Assembly: GCA_947039485.1 (NCBI GenBank)
Contig: CAMQZC010000007.1
Location: forward strand, 1-64,000
DNA length: 64,000 bases
From: an uncultured Verrucomicrobiales bacterium
GTDB taxonomy: Bacteria; Verrucomicrobiota; Verrucomicrobiia; Verrucomicrobiales; Akkermansiaceae
Direction: 5' to 3'
Both the position numbers and the translations under genes were made by a program. Below the pieces are notes generated by a model, which was not told the DNA's origin, ran no database searches, and was given only the letters and a program-made list of their open reading frames with translations. Positions 17,801 to 26,919 of this stretch are shown here, in pieces (within the stretch, counting starts at the first letter, position 1; the number at the start of each line of letters is the position of its first letter).

Positions 17801-20800
17801 AGAGCGAAACTCGCGCCCATCCTCATCACGTCCGCTCAGGCTAATCTCATACTCACCCGTCTCAGGCAGATTCAGACTCAGGCTTGCCTTGCCATCAATT
17901 AGCTCAACATCCTGTGTCGATACCTGCAGCAACTCAGACTCGCTGCGCCGCTGGCTGCAATCAAAGGCCCCCACGCGGAAAGCAACACTGCGCTTGCGCT
18001 TGATATCCAATTGCAACTTTTGAGCCTTGGCGCAGAGATCACCCTTGGTATCCACCAGTAGGATGTCCATTGGCAGAGCCTTGGCCTGCGCCTCATTGCT
18101 GTAGTTTGAGTCCAGACGCATTCCTACATAAAGACTTGCAGGGTCATAAATCGCCGACTCAGACAGACTCAGCGACTGACCATTTGCGTTTGCAACGCGC
18201 ATTGAGCCGTGAGCAAGTACCCGCTGGGGAAAATCACCAACCTTGAGGCGCAGAGTGCATCGCCCCTCTCCTGCCTCATTGAGTTTACTATCATTATAGC
18301 TATTGCCATAGCCCGAGGAGCCAGAGCTAAGACCGCCACCGTAGTATGCCTCCCAGCGACCAATATCCCAGGCCCGATGATCGCCAAACAAGTAGTCCTC
18401 ATAAAGGGAGGGATAAACATTGCAATACTGAGCCGCCAAACGCCAAGACACATCTGCGCCAGCCTCAGGAGCACCGCTCAAGCGCGTTGCCTGCAGCGTC
18501 ATCTCAAAGTCACGACTCTTGCCCAGAGCCTTCATACTGCCGCTAATCTCAAACTCATTGCGGCGGTACTCGCCCAGATCAACAGTCGTGCGATAAAATC
18601 GATTATTCTCAATCAAACGCTTATAGTTGTAGTGATCACTCTTCTTGATAGGAGCCAATAGTCTCATGTCCTCCGAGCTAGCATCCTTGTCGGAGTTGCG
18701 TATCATCTCAAGGCGCAGGCTGCATGAATTTCTGGCATTCTTGGCAATGCGGTACTCCAGCTCAAAGCTACCATCAGCCTCAAGCTTGGGATGCAGGCGA
18801 GCCAGCTCGCGCTTTTCTTGATCATCAAAGACGACTAACTCCAAGGCATCAATCCCCTGAGGCAAGCTCAGCTCATTGCCGCGCAAGTCGCGGATCATCC
18901 CCTTGAGGCGAAGCAACTCTCCGGGACGATAAATACTGCGATCCATAAAGCTATAGACCTGCACGCTGGGGAAGGTTGTACTAAACTCATCAAAATTAAT
19001 TCCAGCAGGCACATCAGCCTCAACCAGAACATCCCCATCCAGCTTGGCCTCCGTGATGTAGGAATCATCTCCGCAGCTCAGCCGCAGCCAAGCTACCTCA
19101 TGGCTAGCAATGGCAATCAAGCTCCCCGCAGCAGCCACGGGCTGAGCGACACCCAATAACTTACCCTCTGCATCCAGCATTTCAATCTGAGCCCCATGCA
19201 CAGCAGCCCCAGTCGAGAGTTGGTAGGGATAGACAAAAATCTGATTGCCGCTGCGCTTCCACATCAGCCCCAAATCTGTGAGCTGAATCAAGCTCTGATT
19301 CCCATACTCGGCATCCTCGGTCAAATCCATAGCCTTGCTGTAGTCAGCCAAGGCCTTGGCGCGCACATCGACAAAGAACATGCCACGATTCACCCCCGGG
19401 AACATCCCCTGAGCATCAAGCTTAATTTCTCGCTCATGCGAGCCCGAGGGCAGCTTGATATCGCGATGTCCCAGCTGCCCGGGCAGCAGCTCTGAGGGTA
19501 CCAGCGAGGCGCGTATCCTAGCGATTTGCTCCTGCTTGTCATATTTCTGTCGCAGGCGGCTCTTCTTGAGCTCTGAGTAGTAGCGATTGTAGGCGGCGAG
19601 CGCCTTCACCGCGGTCTCCGTATCCGCGCTCAAGTGAATCACGCGTGCATTGACATCCTCCAAGTTGCGATATTTGAGGCTGAGGCGACGCGAGCCATCG
19701 GCCTGAAGGCCATTTGCTAAAAGAGAGCTGGACAAGTAAGGTTTTTTCGGCGCAAGTAGGGTCGTGGTCTCACTACGCGGAAAGATACACAGAGGCTGGA
19801 GTTTTATCCCCACAATCGTCATCAGTCCACCCGAGCAGTGCAGCTTATAGGTCGCATCCCCCGACTTTGCCTTGAATATCAACTTACTGTAAGCTCGCAC
19901 GATCTCGCCTGATGGCAGCGTATAGCTGGTAATGTACTTGGCGCTAGCGCCCTCATCAAAAACCAGACTAAAACCAAGACCATCAATCGCAAAAACGCCA
20001 TCGCGCAACGCAAGTTTCCCCAGCAGAGGAGAGTCATGCTTCTCGTACTTAAAGAGATCCCAGTCCAACGCCTCAAGCTGAGCCGCGATACCATCGAGAG
20101 CCACAGGGGTACCCAGATCCAACTCCACGTGGTATTCCCCAGCAGAGATCATCTCATTGCGGCAATAATAGCCCAAGTTGTAACGATTCATTGATAGCAC
20201 TTGGGATGATCCAAAAGATTTACTATCATCGTCCCTCGATCCTATATTGGGCAGATACAGACGATAATGATCATCAATCTTGCCCAGTGGGCAGCTACTA
20301 GCTAGCCAGAGACCCGGCACAGCTGCATCAGGAGCCATCTGCTCCACGGTCTTTTTATCCTTGTCGCTCAATTTGTCATAGTAGAGCTCTTTTTGAATAT
20401 AATCCCAATGAGTCAAGGCCTCAGCCGCCGTCAGCGCTCTGATGCTAGCAGGAACCTTAGTCTCGTCATTCGAGGCATTATCAAGCTCATAATAGGCGCC
20501 AGCAAAGAGCGTTGTCAAGTCGACGCCCTCAATCTCATCAGAATTCGACATCTTCAAAATATAGGGATCAAAGGTATTGTGCCCCCATCGCTCTATCAAG
20601 ACATCCAATGAGCGGCGGCGCCCCAAATAGCAGCAGGGCTTCTCCATCTCAAAGCTGCGTCCATCAATGGACTTCATCGGCTTTACCAGACGCAACTCAT
20701 GCACATCAAATGGCTTGCAGTTAGTATCCAGAGAAATCTTTAAGCTTGAGCGGCTCAGCCACTTGCCCTTGATCGGCAATGCAGGCGTGACGCTAAAGGC

Positions 20801-21043
20801 TGATAAATCAGCAGTCTGCCCCACCGCGGCGGCGTCAACCATAGGCGAGGGGAAATCCAGCTTGATGCTATTGCCCTTTTTCCCATTGAAATATGGGGGT
20901 ATCTCCAGCATGATTTTAGGCTGATGCGCCTCTTGCGCCTGCTGCTCGGCAGCAGCCGCAGGACTGCGGGGCGGCTCAAGGATGGAACTCAGTATGCTAA
21001 ATAAGGAGGCTAGAGTCGCAGCTGCTATAAAGGGGGCGTTCAT
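14894..21043 (-). CDS. Alpha-2-macroglobulin family protein with intact thioester motif
   Basis: A 2049-residue secreted protein. Bacterial alpha-2-macroglobulins trap proteases in the periplasm through a bait region and a reactive thioester. The N-terminus (MNAPFIAAATLASLFSILSS) looks like a signal sequence or anchor; no lipobox Cys is visible. Visible parts include macroglobulin-type beta domains (VYSFMDRSIYRPGELLRLKG), the pre-thioester block RIRSNFEATPLWQGRV, the thioester motif C1585-S-E-Q1588 within YPYSCSEQLSARL, the alpha-helical toroid after it, and a C-terminal receptor-like domain (ALEDYMPAGLELVNP). Gly/Ser-rich stretches (SSGSSGYGNSYND, GSGGGIGESSLGGDG) are possible flexible or bait segments. 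No penicillin-binding protein 1C gene, a frequent partner, lies nearby. Confidence 0.93.
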   Translation of the reverse strand: MNAPFIAAATLASLFSILSSILEPPRSPAAAAEQQAQEAHQPKIMLEIPPYFNGKKGNSIKLDFPSPMVDAAAVGQTADLSAFSVTPALPIKGKWLSRSSLKISLDTNCKPFDVHELRLVKPMKSIDGRSFEMEKPCCYLGRRRSLDVLIERWGHNTFDPYILKMSNSDEIEGVDLTTLFAGAYYELDNASNDETKVPASIRALTAAEALTHWDYIQKELYYDKLSDKDKKTVEQMAPDAAVPGLWLASSCPLGKIDDHYRLYLPNIGSRDDDSKSFGSSQVLSMNRYNLGYYCRNEMISAGEYHVELDLGTPVALDGIAAQLEALDWDLFKYEKHDSPLLGKLALRDGVFAIDGLGFSLVFDEGASAKYITSYTLPSGEIVRAYSKLIFKAKSGDATYKLHCSGGLMTIVGIKLQPLCIFPRSETTTLLAPKKPYLSSSLLANGLQADGSRRLSLKYRNLEDVNARVIHLSADTETAVKALAAYNRYYSELKKSRLRQKYDKQEQIARIRASLVPSELLPGQLGHRDIKLPSGSHEREIKLDAQGMFPGVNRGMFFVDVRAKALADYSKAMDLTEDAEYGNQSLIQLTDLGLMWKRSGNQIFVYPYQLSTGAAVHGAQIEMLDAEGKLLGVAQPVAAAGSLIAIASHEVAWLRLSCGDDSYITEAKLDGDVLVEADVPAGINFDEFSTTFPSVQVYSFMDRSIYRPGELLRLKGMIRDLRGNELSLPQGIDALELVVFDDQEKRELARLHPKLEADGSFELEYRIAKNARNSCSLRLEMIRNSDKDASSEDMRLLAPIKKSDHYNYKRLIENNRFYRTTVDLGEYRRNEFEISGSMKALGKSRDFEMTLQATRLSGAPEAGADVSWRLAAQYCNVYPSLYEDYLFGDHRAWDIGRWEAYYGGGLSSGSSGYGNSYNDSKLNEAGEGRCTLRLKVGDFPQRVLAHGSMRVANANGQSLSLSESAIYDPASLYVGMRLDSNYSNEAQAKALPMDILLVDTKGDLCAKAQKLQLDIKRKRSVAFRVGAFDCSQRRSESELLQVSTQDVELIDGKASLSLNLPETGEYEISLSGRDEDGREFRSAIKHHVWAKDPEWISSTGSASVRANKDMYKEGETAKLLFDTPIKGRLLVSVERERILRSFVVDVNDDKPIIELPLLAGDGPAVTVSLFMVQGTQVGRRSDGLPKLIHEQIVLKIDPADKRLHLQLDTPTEPQMTGSTSRIAGLVLDASKQPVAAALVTLFAVDEGTLQAGDYQNPNPLARFYNARAHSVVMCSVQHQIWGESGKKLDYGNKGVFIGSDGDEDGDGWANRVGSSAITSGGLSAMRVACLRSGSGGGIGESSLGGDGKGFLRIRSNFEATPLWQGRVLCDAQGRFSTELVNPDTLTRYRVIAVATSGVSRFGVAEASYEVSQSIMLEPSAPLTATLGDEIDVPVTLSMRPEMLPEALRDKSVRWELSLRGNAVAQPLQPNQTIELQGAVPKTLRFRVKMLDTGDAKFSWSIRPAVGQAGLDGHRDGLAESFEVLPPTPYLREVFFGRIASGASKHVQDWIKTEFNEQACADVTISPSPLAGMIDGLRQLRDYPYSCSEQLSARLQLLLHEKTLHEGMGMPLSDAAQRAVDIRAILSELRRRAYAPGLISYWPEGKASPRMNAYAMLACSSAQKAGYAAEFDNYLHQSAEAIRKAMISESPKAPLSAVVEHDALTNPLMLLYLSSREALTADYLDSIIEARRHDDEWETDTTKYLIAFVAHAIKHPDAAAYTQQAEATNPCRDANYTGDNPSLAVLKLLLEVQRNPKGEELAESMNMELRRFASSGRHSTVEASWMLQLIAGYIHGSALKEEQSMVNGQLSKASTPLLLDAVPLATLPAFAVEAAPVYVFGVVEGYTMVPQTEQVVDRGFRITRRYEKYMPDGTWQTSEDLRVGDVLLVTMEAHNTCGESMQYVALEDYMPAGLELVNPAVLGQRLPEQMMRAASSYSLWSLMVSYKHYEKDRIAIFVNSWGSSDVLRASYLARVVKSGTMKAPAAKAEMMYQPKIYGLSIPQSFVIKPAN

Positions 21044-21147
21044 GGGGATGGGAGGGGTGGATGCTGATGAGAGTAGACATTTAATCTACAACCTTCTGTA
21101 ATCTGAATCATCTAGCGCGCAAAGTCAACCAAAAAGGAAAATAGACA

Positions 21148-21181
21148 TAAAAAAGACCGCTGCCCAATCTGAGCAGCGGTC
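21148..21181 (-). terminator. Terminator of the HAD-GH84-GH84 operon
   Basis: On the minus strand a 9-bp stem GACCGCTGC / GCAGCGGTC with a 9-nt loop is followed by TTTTTT. It lies 25 nt past the GH84 stop and separates this operon from the A2M gene. Confidence 0.85.
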
Positions 21182-21206
21182 GATAGTTACGAGAGTCTTT
21201 CTTTAG

Positions 21207-24005
21207 TTAGTTAAAGATGACTTCATAGATCTTGGCGTCCTTCTGAGCTGGCAGCTCAATCTTCAGCGTCTTGCCGCGGACGGGGACGCTCATGATAGCT
21301 GACTCAATCTTCAATTTGACGCCGTTGATGACGATGCCCTTGATACCACGGGTTGAGAGGGTAGCCTTCTTCGCCGTTGAGGGTACCTCCAAGCTCAGGC
21401 TTGCACCCTCGCTGCAGTTGTAGGAGCTGAGCAGATCGCCATCTGTGAGCGAGTCCGCGGAGCGGCTTGGGTCATCAGCTGGGCAGTCGAACTTGAACAT
21501 GCTCATCTTAATTTCCTGCGCTTGATTGCTCTTATTGGTCAGGGTCATACCCTTGACCTGCTGCGTGGGAAGCATGTCACCCTTGCTAATGAGCATGTTG
21601 CCCTGCTGGTATGTACGTGCTGGGATGCGGCTGCCATCGGCAAGCGTAAGCTCCAAATTGGCCCATTTTGCAATGTCCTTGTTCTCCAGATTGACTTCAA
21701 TCCATGTGGGTGTTACAGCGCTGGGGAGCTCGAGGCTGATGCTCTCACCACTCTTCATGCTCTTGACCTCCATGACGCGGGCGATGCCAACGTACTTCTT
21801 GTCGCGCACTGCACGGATACCCTCAAAGCCTGCAACATCTGTGCTAGCCTTTGCTGGCAGCGTCTTGTTGATCTTAAAGCTGCAAATAGCAAGCCAGTTG
21901 GGACGAGCTTCGAGCACGCGATAGCGCAGATACTGAGCGGTGACGCTCTGTTTGCTCTCGCTGAGGTCGCGGATGATGGATGGGCCTGTTGAAGGCTCGC
22001 CCAGAGGCAGCCAATTCTTGCCGTCCATGGAGTACTCAAATTGACCCTTGGCGATGTAGTCCTCAGCTCGGGGATCACCCATGATGAGCTCAATGCTCTT
22101 GATGACGCTGGGGCGACCCATATTCAGGGCGTACCAGTCACCGACAGCTTGATGTCCATCCTGCGACCAGAAGCTCTTGGGGTCGTTGTCCATCATGTTT
22201 TCTACATTGTTGGAGTTCCCCTTATTGCTGCTAAAGACGGGGCGGCTAACGTTAACATCAACGCCACTAATCTCACTGTAGGCCTCATTGTTGGCTAGCT
22301 CTGCCATCTCACGGATGAGGGGGGCGAGGTGGAGGCTGCCGGTCTTGACCTTGGATTGGCTTGTCCACTGATCCCAGCTCTGCTGAAGCCTAACCAGATT
22401 ATTAATCTGTGGGGAGAGGTTGTAGTTACTCACATCGATACCCGCCTGAGCCATGGCCGCAAAATCGCTCACCCATGGGGCAATCTCGCTGTAGACGAGT
22501 TTGGCATCGGGGCTCTTAGCGATGATCTCGCTAGCCTCAAGCATGTCCTTGAACTGAGCATACATCTCCGTGACGGCCTCCTTGTCAAGCTTGCCGCTCT
22601 TGAGGGATTCGTTGAGCTTGTTGATGAGAGGCTCAAGATAGACTGACTCCTCACGACGATAGCCGTGGAAGTTGACTCCGAGGTCGGAGACGTTGTTGGC
22701 AAAGCTCTGCATCGCCTCATGGCTCTGTGGATAGAGGCGCTTCATGCCCTCCTTCCAGTTCTTATCAGACTGATAGCCCATGATGTTCCAGCTATAGTCA
22801 CCGACACCAAAGAGACCAGTCTTACTTGCCTCAGGCCTCTCCATCGGATTGGCGACAAAGCCTGTCATGAGATCGCGCATCTCAGGTGTTTGCTCCAGAC
22901 CATAGGTACGACCCATGCCCAGATGTGCGCGGCAGTAGTCGGTGCAGGGCCAGTTCCACCAGATGAAGGCGGGGCGACCAAGCACTTTGTTCACCCATTG
23001 CTGCCCCTCAAGCTTGATGTCATGCACCACGCTGTTGCCTGTCCACATGACGTGGTTGCTCTCAGGCAGCTTTGAGCCGAGCTCTGCGAGCCACTCCGCA
23101 TTTGTCCACGCGCGATTGTAGCCAGTGGGGCACATGATGAGATTGCCAACGTCGCTGTGCTTCTCAATAAAGTTCTTGGTGATGTAGCTAGCCAGCTCTG
23201 CTTGGCGGCTCGCCTTGTTGATTTCACCACTGGAGTCATCGACAAAGAGACCGTAGTGACGCACGCCCAGCTCATACATGAGCTCTAGCTTGGCGCAGAT
23301 GCTATCCAGATCCGTCTTGCCGCCCTCGCGACTCCAGTCCACGGTGTTGGCTGGATGAATGGCCCAGACGAACTTGACATGATTCTGCTTAGCGACCTCG
23401 CAGAGCTCGCTAATCTGCGCTGCGGCAGCTTTGGGGTAAGGTGTACGGCACTGATAGCCGTGATGATAAGGATCATCCTTTGCGGCCCAGATGTAGGTGT
23501 TCATCTTGTTGCGACCGTAGAAGGCGAGCTGTGCCTTGCGGCTCTCATGGCTCCATGGCTGACCATAGTAGCCCTCGACGCTGCCGCGGTAGGGGATGTC
23601 CGACCAGTCGATGATACGACCGATGGGGAGCTCACCCATAGCAACGATATCCTCAAGGCTCTTGCCCACGTAGGGGTCCTTGTTGGCGTTGAGGTTCACG
23701 TCACCTGCCACGCCCTCCAGCAACTGGATGAGCGTTTGGCGTGCGTAGAAAAGTCCAGCCTTATCATGAGCATAGATGCTCACCTTCTTGGGGCTTATGT
23801 TGATGGCGTAGGCTCCCACTTGCTTAGGGATTTGGCTCCAGATGCCGCCACGGCTCTTGTCGCTGCGCAGCTTTTGGCTGACCGATTTGACGCGGCTGCT
23901 CTGATCGCTGAGCTCCACTTTTTGTGGCTGAGGAAATACCTGATTAGCTGCTTGGGCTGTGCTTAGACCGAGCAGGGCAAGGCCTATAATACTTGTTTTT
24001 TTCAT
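21207..24005 (-). CDS. Secreted GH84 beta-N-acetylglucosaminidase, copy A
   Basis: Family GH84 hexosaminidase releasing terminal beta-GlcNAc by substrate-assisted catalysis. The 932-residue protein begins with a signal peptide (MKKTSIIGLALLGLSTAQA). An N-terminal alpha/beta domain (about 22-130) is followed by the TIM barrel: RGSVEGYYGQPWSHE, GRNKMNTYIWAAKDDPYHH, the catalytic Asp pair D256-D257 in GLFVDDSSGE, VMWTGNSV, and RPAFIWWNWPCTDY. A discoidin/CBM32-like domain follows at about 600-720 (SFWSQDGHQAVGDWYALNMG) and a further beta-rich C-terminal region. The start at 24005 is chosen for the signal peptide; it lies 4 nt after the stop of copy B. Confidence 0.95.
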   Translation of the reverse strand: MKKTSIIGLALLGLSTAQAANQVFPQPQKVELSDQSSRVKSVSQKLRSDKSRGGIWSQIPKQVGAYAINISPKKVSIYAHDKAGLFYARQTLIQLLEGVAGDVNLNANKDPYVGKSLEDIVAMGELPIGRIIDWSDIPYRGSVEGYYGQPWSHESRKAQLAFYGRNKMNTYIWAAKDDPYHHGYQCRTPYPKAAAAQISELCEVAKQNHVKFVWAIHPANTVDWSREGGKTDLDSICAKLELMYELGVRHYGLFVDDSSGEINKASRQAELASYITKNFIEKHSDVGNLIMCPTGYNRAWTNAEWLAELGSKLPESNHVMWTGNSVVHDIKLEGQQWVNKVLGRPAFIWWNWPCTDYCRAHLGMGRTYGLEQTPEMRDLMTGFVANPMERPEASKTGLFGVGDYSWNIMGYQSDKNWKEGMKRLYPQSHEAMQSFANNVSDLGVNFHGYRREESVYLEPLINKLNESLKSGKLDKEAVTEMYAQFKDMLEASEIIAKSPDAKLVYSEIAPWVSDFAAMAQAGIDVSNYNLSPQINNLVRLQQSWDQWTSQSKVKTGSLHLAPLIREMAELANNEAYSEISGVDVNVSRPVFSSNKGNSNNVENMMDNDPKSFWSQDGHQAVGDWYALNMGRPSVIKSIELIMGDPRAEDYIAKGQFEYSMDGKNWLPLGEPSTGPSIIRDLSESKQSVTAQYLRYRVLEARPNWLAICSFKINKTLPAKASTDVAGFEGIRAVRDKKYVGIARVMEVKSMKSGESISLELPSAVTPTWIEVNLENKDIAKWANLELTLADGSRIPARTYQQGNMLISKGDMLPTQQVKGMTLTNKSNQAQEIKMSMFKFDCPADDPSRSADSLTDGDLLSSYNCSEGASLSLEVPSTAKKATLSTRGIKGIVINGVKLKIESAIMSVPVRGKTLKIELPAQKDAKIYEVIFN

Positions 24006-24009
24006 AGTT

Positions 24010-26913
24010 TTATTTTGTGATGTAAATGATTTCATGGATGTAGTTATCCTCTCCTTGAGGACTAAGGCTAAGGCTCTCGCTTTCACCGTCTACTAGGGAA
24101 TATGTTTTGATGACGCCATCGCCCTCAGGCGTGCGACCGTTGATCAGAGGGGAGGCCGAGCTGACGATGATGATGCTCTTGCAGTCCTTGGGGGCTTGCA
24201 GTGTGATGGGGGCGCTGAGCAGGTAGCTGCTCATGATGTCACCATCAAGCAAATGCACAGGCAAGGCGTAGGGGTCGATCGCCGGGCAGGCAAAGGCGAG
24301 CTCGCTAATCTTCATATTCTGCTCCTTGTCGCTCTTGTTGCTCAGGCTAATTTCACGAACCCGCTGGGGGATACCCTCCCCGCGGAGGCTGCGGCGAAAG
24401 GGCTTATTCTTGCGCTTATCAGCATTGAGCTTATCGGCCTTAAATAGGCTGTTATCGATGATCTTGCCATCCATCTCAATCTTGAGCCAGTTGGTCGCAT
24501 CCGCGCAGCCTACATCCATCGTGATGGCGCTGATATCGCTGGGGTGTGGCAGCTGGATGTTGATACTCTCACCTGGCTTCATGCTGCTAAACTCCATGAT
24601 AGGACGCAGGTTGATACCCTCATCGCTGCGCTCCAGATGCAGTTTACCTGCCCCCTGCCATGCGGCCATGTCTGTTGAGACGCGCATGTTATCGGGGCGG
24701 TTGATGCCAAACTCAACGATGTTGAACCACTTGCCAGCGCGCGGGCTGATGCAGCGATAGCGCAGATGCTGCGCAAGCAGGGGCTCATCAAGCTCAATGC
24801 GCACACGCGGCCCGTATGTGGGCTCACCCAGTGGCTGCCAGTTCTTGCCATCCTGCGAGTACTCCATCTGGGCGCAGTCAAAGAAATCTTCCGCCTGACG
24901 GGGGCCGCCCATGATGAGCTCAATATTCTCAATCTGCTGAGCAGACCCGTAGTCAAAGGCAACCCAATCACCCACCTTCTGTGGCTTGGGGCTCGTCCAT
25001 GCGCTGAGCTCATCACCGTCAAAGATGCGAGACTCGCCAGAGTTTTTGATGTTGCGGGAGTTGCTAAAGATAGGCGTCCCTTGCTTCTTAGGCTCACCAC
25101 TCAGCGTCGCCATCACAGCGCTGCTCAGCTCGCGGCTCAGCTCGACGATGAGGGGGACGAGCTCACGACTGCCTGTAGCTGGGGTCTTGGGGCCGCGACG
25201 TAGCTTGTCGGCACGGATGCTAGCCATGAGCAGACGCGCGAGTTGAGCTTCCTCAATCTTGCCCTCTGACTGCATGGCCTGCAAGCTCTTAATGACGGAC
25301 TCGCCCATGATGCCCGTCTGGGCAAAGAGCTCGATCCATGGCTCAATCTCAGCGCGCATGGTCACGAGCTTCTCATCACGCAGCAGCGTTGCAGCGGACT
25401 CTTGGATGCGGACAAACTCACGCAGAGCCTCAGTGGCTGCGGCGACATTGAGCTGAGCGGGATTGACGCGCAGGCTCTTAGCGGACTGGGCCAAGTCGAT
25501 GGACTCCTCACGGGAGAAACCATGGCCATTGTTAGTCAAGTCCCCATTGTGATTAGCTAGGGTCTGCATCTGCGGAGCGCAGCTAGGGTAGAGACGCTCG
25601 ATGCCTGCCTGCCAGTTCTTCTCCGACTCAAAGTTAACGATATTCCAAGTGTAGTCAGCAACGCCAAAGAGAGCAATCTTGCTTGCCTCTGGCCACTCCA
25701 TGGGATTAGCGACAAAGCCGTTGATGAGCTCTTTCATGCTGGGGTCTTGGGAGAGGTCATAGGTTCGCCCCATCGCCAGCTGACTGCGGCAATAGTCCGT
25801 ACAGGGCCAATTCCACCAAATGAAGGTCGGGCGACCCAGTGCCTTGCGCACCCACTGCTGCCCCTCAAGCTCAATCTTGTAGGCAACGCCGTTACCCGTC
25901 CACATCACGCGGATGTCAGGGTGCAGCTCAGCGCCCAGCTCTTGTAGCCATGAGGCTGGTGTCCATGCTCGCGTATATCCTGTGGGGCACATGATGATAG
26001 GGCCCACATCCTTGTGCTTCGCCACAAAGTGCTCGCTAATGTAGCTACAGAGCTTGGACTGATTGGAGGCCTTGCTAATCGCGCCCTCCGAGTCATCCAC
26101 AAAGACGCCAAAGTGGCGCACACCCAGCTCATACATGAGCTCGAGCTTCGCACAAAGGCTGTCGAGGTCAGGCTTGCCGCCCTCGCAGCTCCAGTCCACA
26201 GTGTTGGCTGGATGAATCGCCCAGATGAACTTCACGTAGTTCTTACGCGCAGCCTCTGCCAGCTCAGTAATTTGCGCGGCCTCCGCCTCGGGATAGGGCG
26301 TGCGGCACTCATAGCCGTGATGATAGGGATCATCCTTGGGGGCCCAGATATAGCTATTGATCTTGTTGCGACCGTAAAAGCGAAACTGATTCAAACGAGC
26401 CTCGTGACTCCACGGCGTGCCGTAGTAGCCCTCGACAACACCGCGATAGGGCATGTCTGGCCAGTCGAGGATGCGACCAATGGGCAGCTTGCCCAGACGC
26501 GCAACCTCTGTCGCATCGAGCTTATCAAAAGGATCATACTGGGCGCAGAGGCTATTTTCTACCCCCATGAGCAGCGCAATGAGTGTTTGCTTCGCGTAAA
26601 AACGCCCTACCGCATCATAGGAATAGATACCTACCTTTTTATCCTCAATGACAATTGCATAGGCACCCTCCTTGTGGGGCAGCCCAGCAAAGCTAGGATT
26701 TTTTGGGTCGAGTTCCTCATAAATCACCTGCTCTACCACCGTACTAGCTCCTGAGAACTCAGATAACTGTGGTCGGGGGAAGACGCTGGGGATAGCGGAC
26801 ACTTGAGACTGGCTTTGCGGCTCAGCAGCGGCCTCGACCCCAGAGCTCGGGGAGCTAAAGCCCATGAAAAGAACCCATAGGAAAACCAGGGCGCGTGAGG
26901 AGGGCTTTATCAT
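24010..26913 (-). CDS. Secreted GH84 beta-N-acetylglucosaminidase, copy B
   Basis: Paralogue of the following gene, with the same architecture throughout. The 967-residue protein has a signal peptide or anchor (residues 1 to about 28), an alpha/beta domain, the GH84 barrel with RGVVEGYYGTPWSHE, the catalytic pair D273-D274 in GVFVDDSEGA, VMWTGNGV and RPTFIWWNWPCTDY, then a CBM32-like domain (LSAWTSPKPQKVGDWVAFDYG). The two differ widely outside the barrel core, so duplication is not recent. I use the ATG at 26913; a TTG one codon earlier is possible. It starts 6 nt after the HAD gene stop, so all three genes are probably translated as one operon. Confidence 0.95.
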   Translation of the reverse strand: MIKPSSRALVFLWVLFMGFSSPSSGVEAAAEPQSQSQVSAIPSVFPRPQLSEFSGASTVVEQVIYEELDPKNPSFAGLPHKEGAYAIVIEDKKVGIYSYDAVGRFYAKQTLIALLMGVENSLCAQYDPFDKLDATEVARLGKLPIGRILDWPDMPYRGVVEGYYGTPWSHEARLNQFRFYGRNKINSYIWAPKDDPYHHGYECRTPYPEAEAAQITELAEAARKNYVKFIWAIHPANTVDWSCEGGKPDLDSLCAKLELMYELGVRHFGVFVDDSEGAISKASNQSKLCSYISEHFVAKHKDVGPIIMCPTGYTRAWTPASWLQELGAELHPDIRVMWTGNGVAYKIELEGQQWVRKALGRPTFIWWNWPCTDYCRSQLAMGRTYDLSQDPSMKELINGFVANPMEWPEASKIALFGVADYTWNIVNFESEKNWQAGIERLYPSCAPQMQTLANHNGDLTNNGHGFSREESIDLAQSAKSLRVNPAQLNVAAATEALREFVRIQESAATLLRDEKLVTMRAEIEPWIELFAQTGIMGESVIKSLQAMQSEGKIEEAQLARLLMASIRADKLRRGPKTPATGSRELVPLIVELSRELSSAVMATLSGEPKKQGTPIFSNSRNIKNSGESRIFDGDELSAWTSPKPQKVGDWVAFDYGSAQQIENIELIMGGPRQAEDFFDCAQMEYSQDGKNWQPLGEPTYGPRVRIELDEPLLAQHLRYRCISPRAGKWFNIVEFGINRPDNMRVSTDMAAWQGAGKLHLERSDEGINLRPIMEFSSMKPGESINIQLPHPSDISAITMDVGCADATNWLKIEMDGKIIDNSLFKADKLNADKRKNKPFRRSLRGEGIPQRVREISLSNKSDKEQNMKISELAFACPAIDPYALPVHLLDGDIMSSYLLSAPITLQAPKDCKSIIIVSSASPLINGRTPEGDGVIKTYSLVDGESESLSLSPQGEDNYIHEIIYITK

Positions 26914-26919
26914 CAATAT

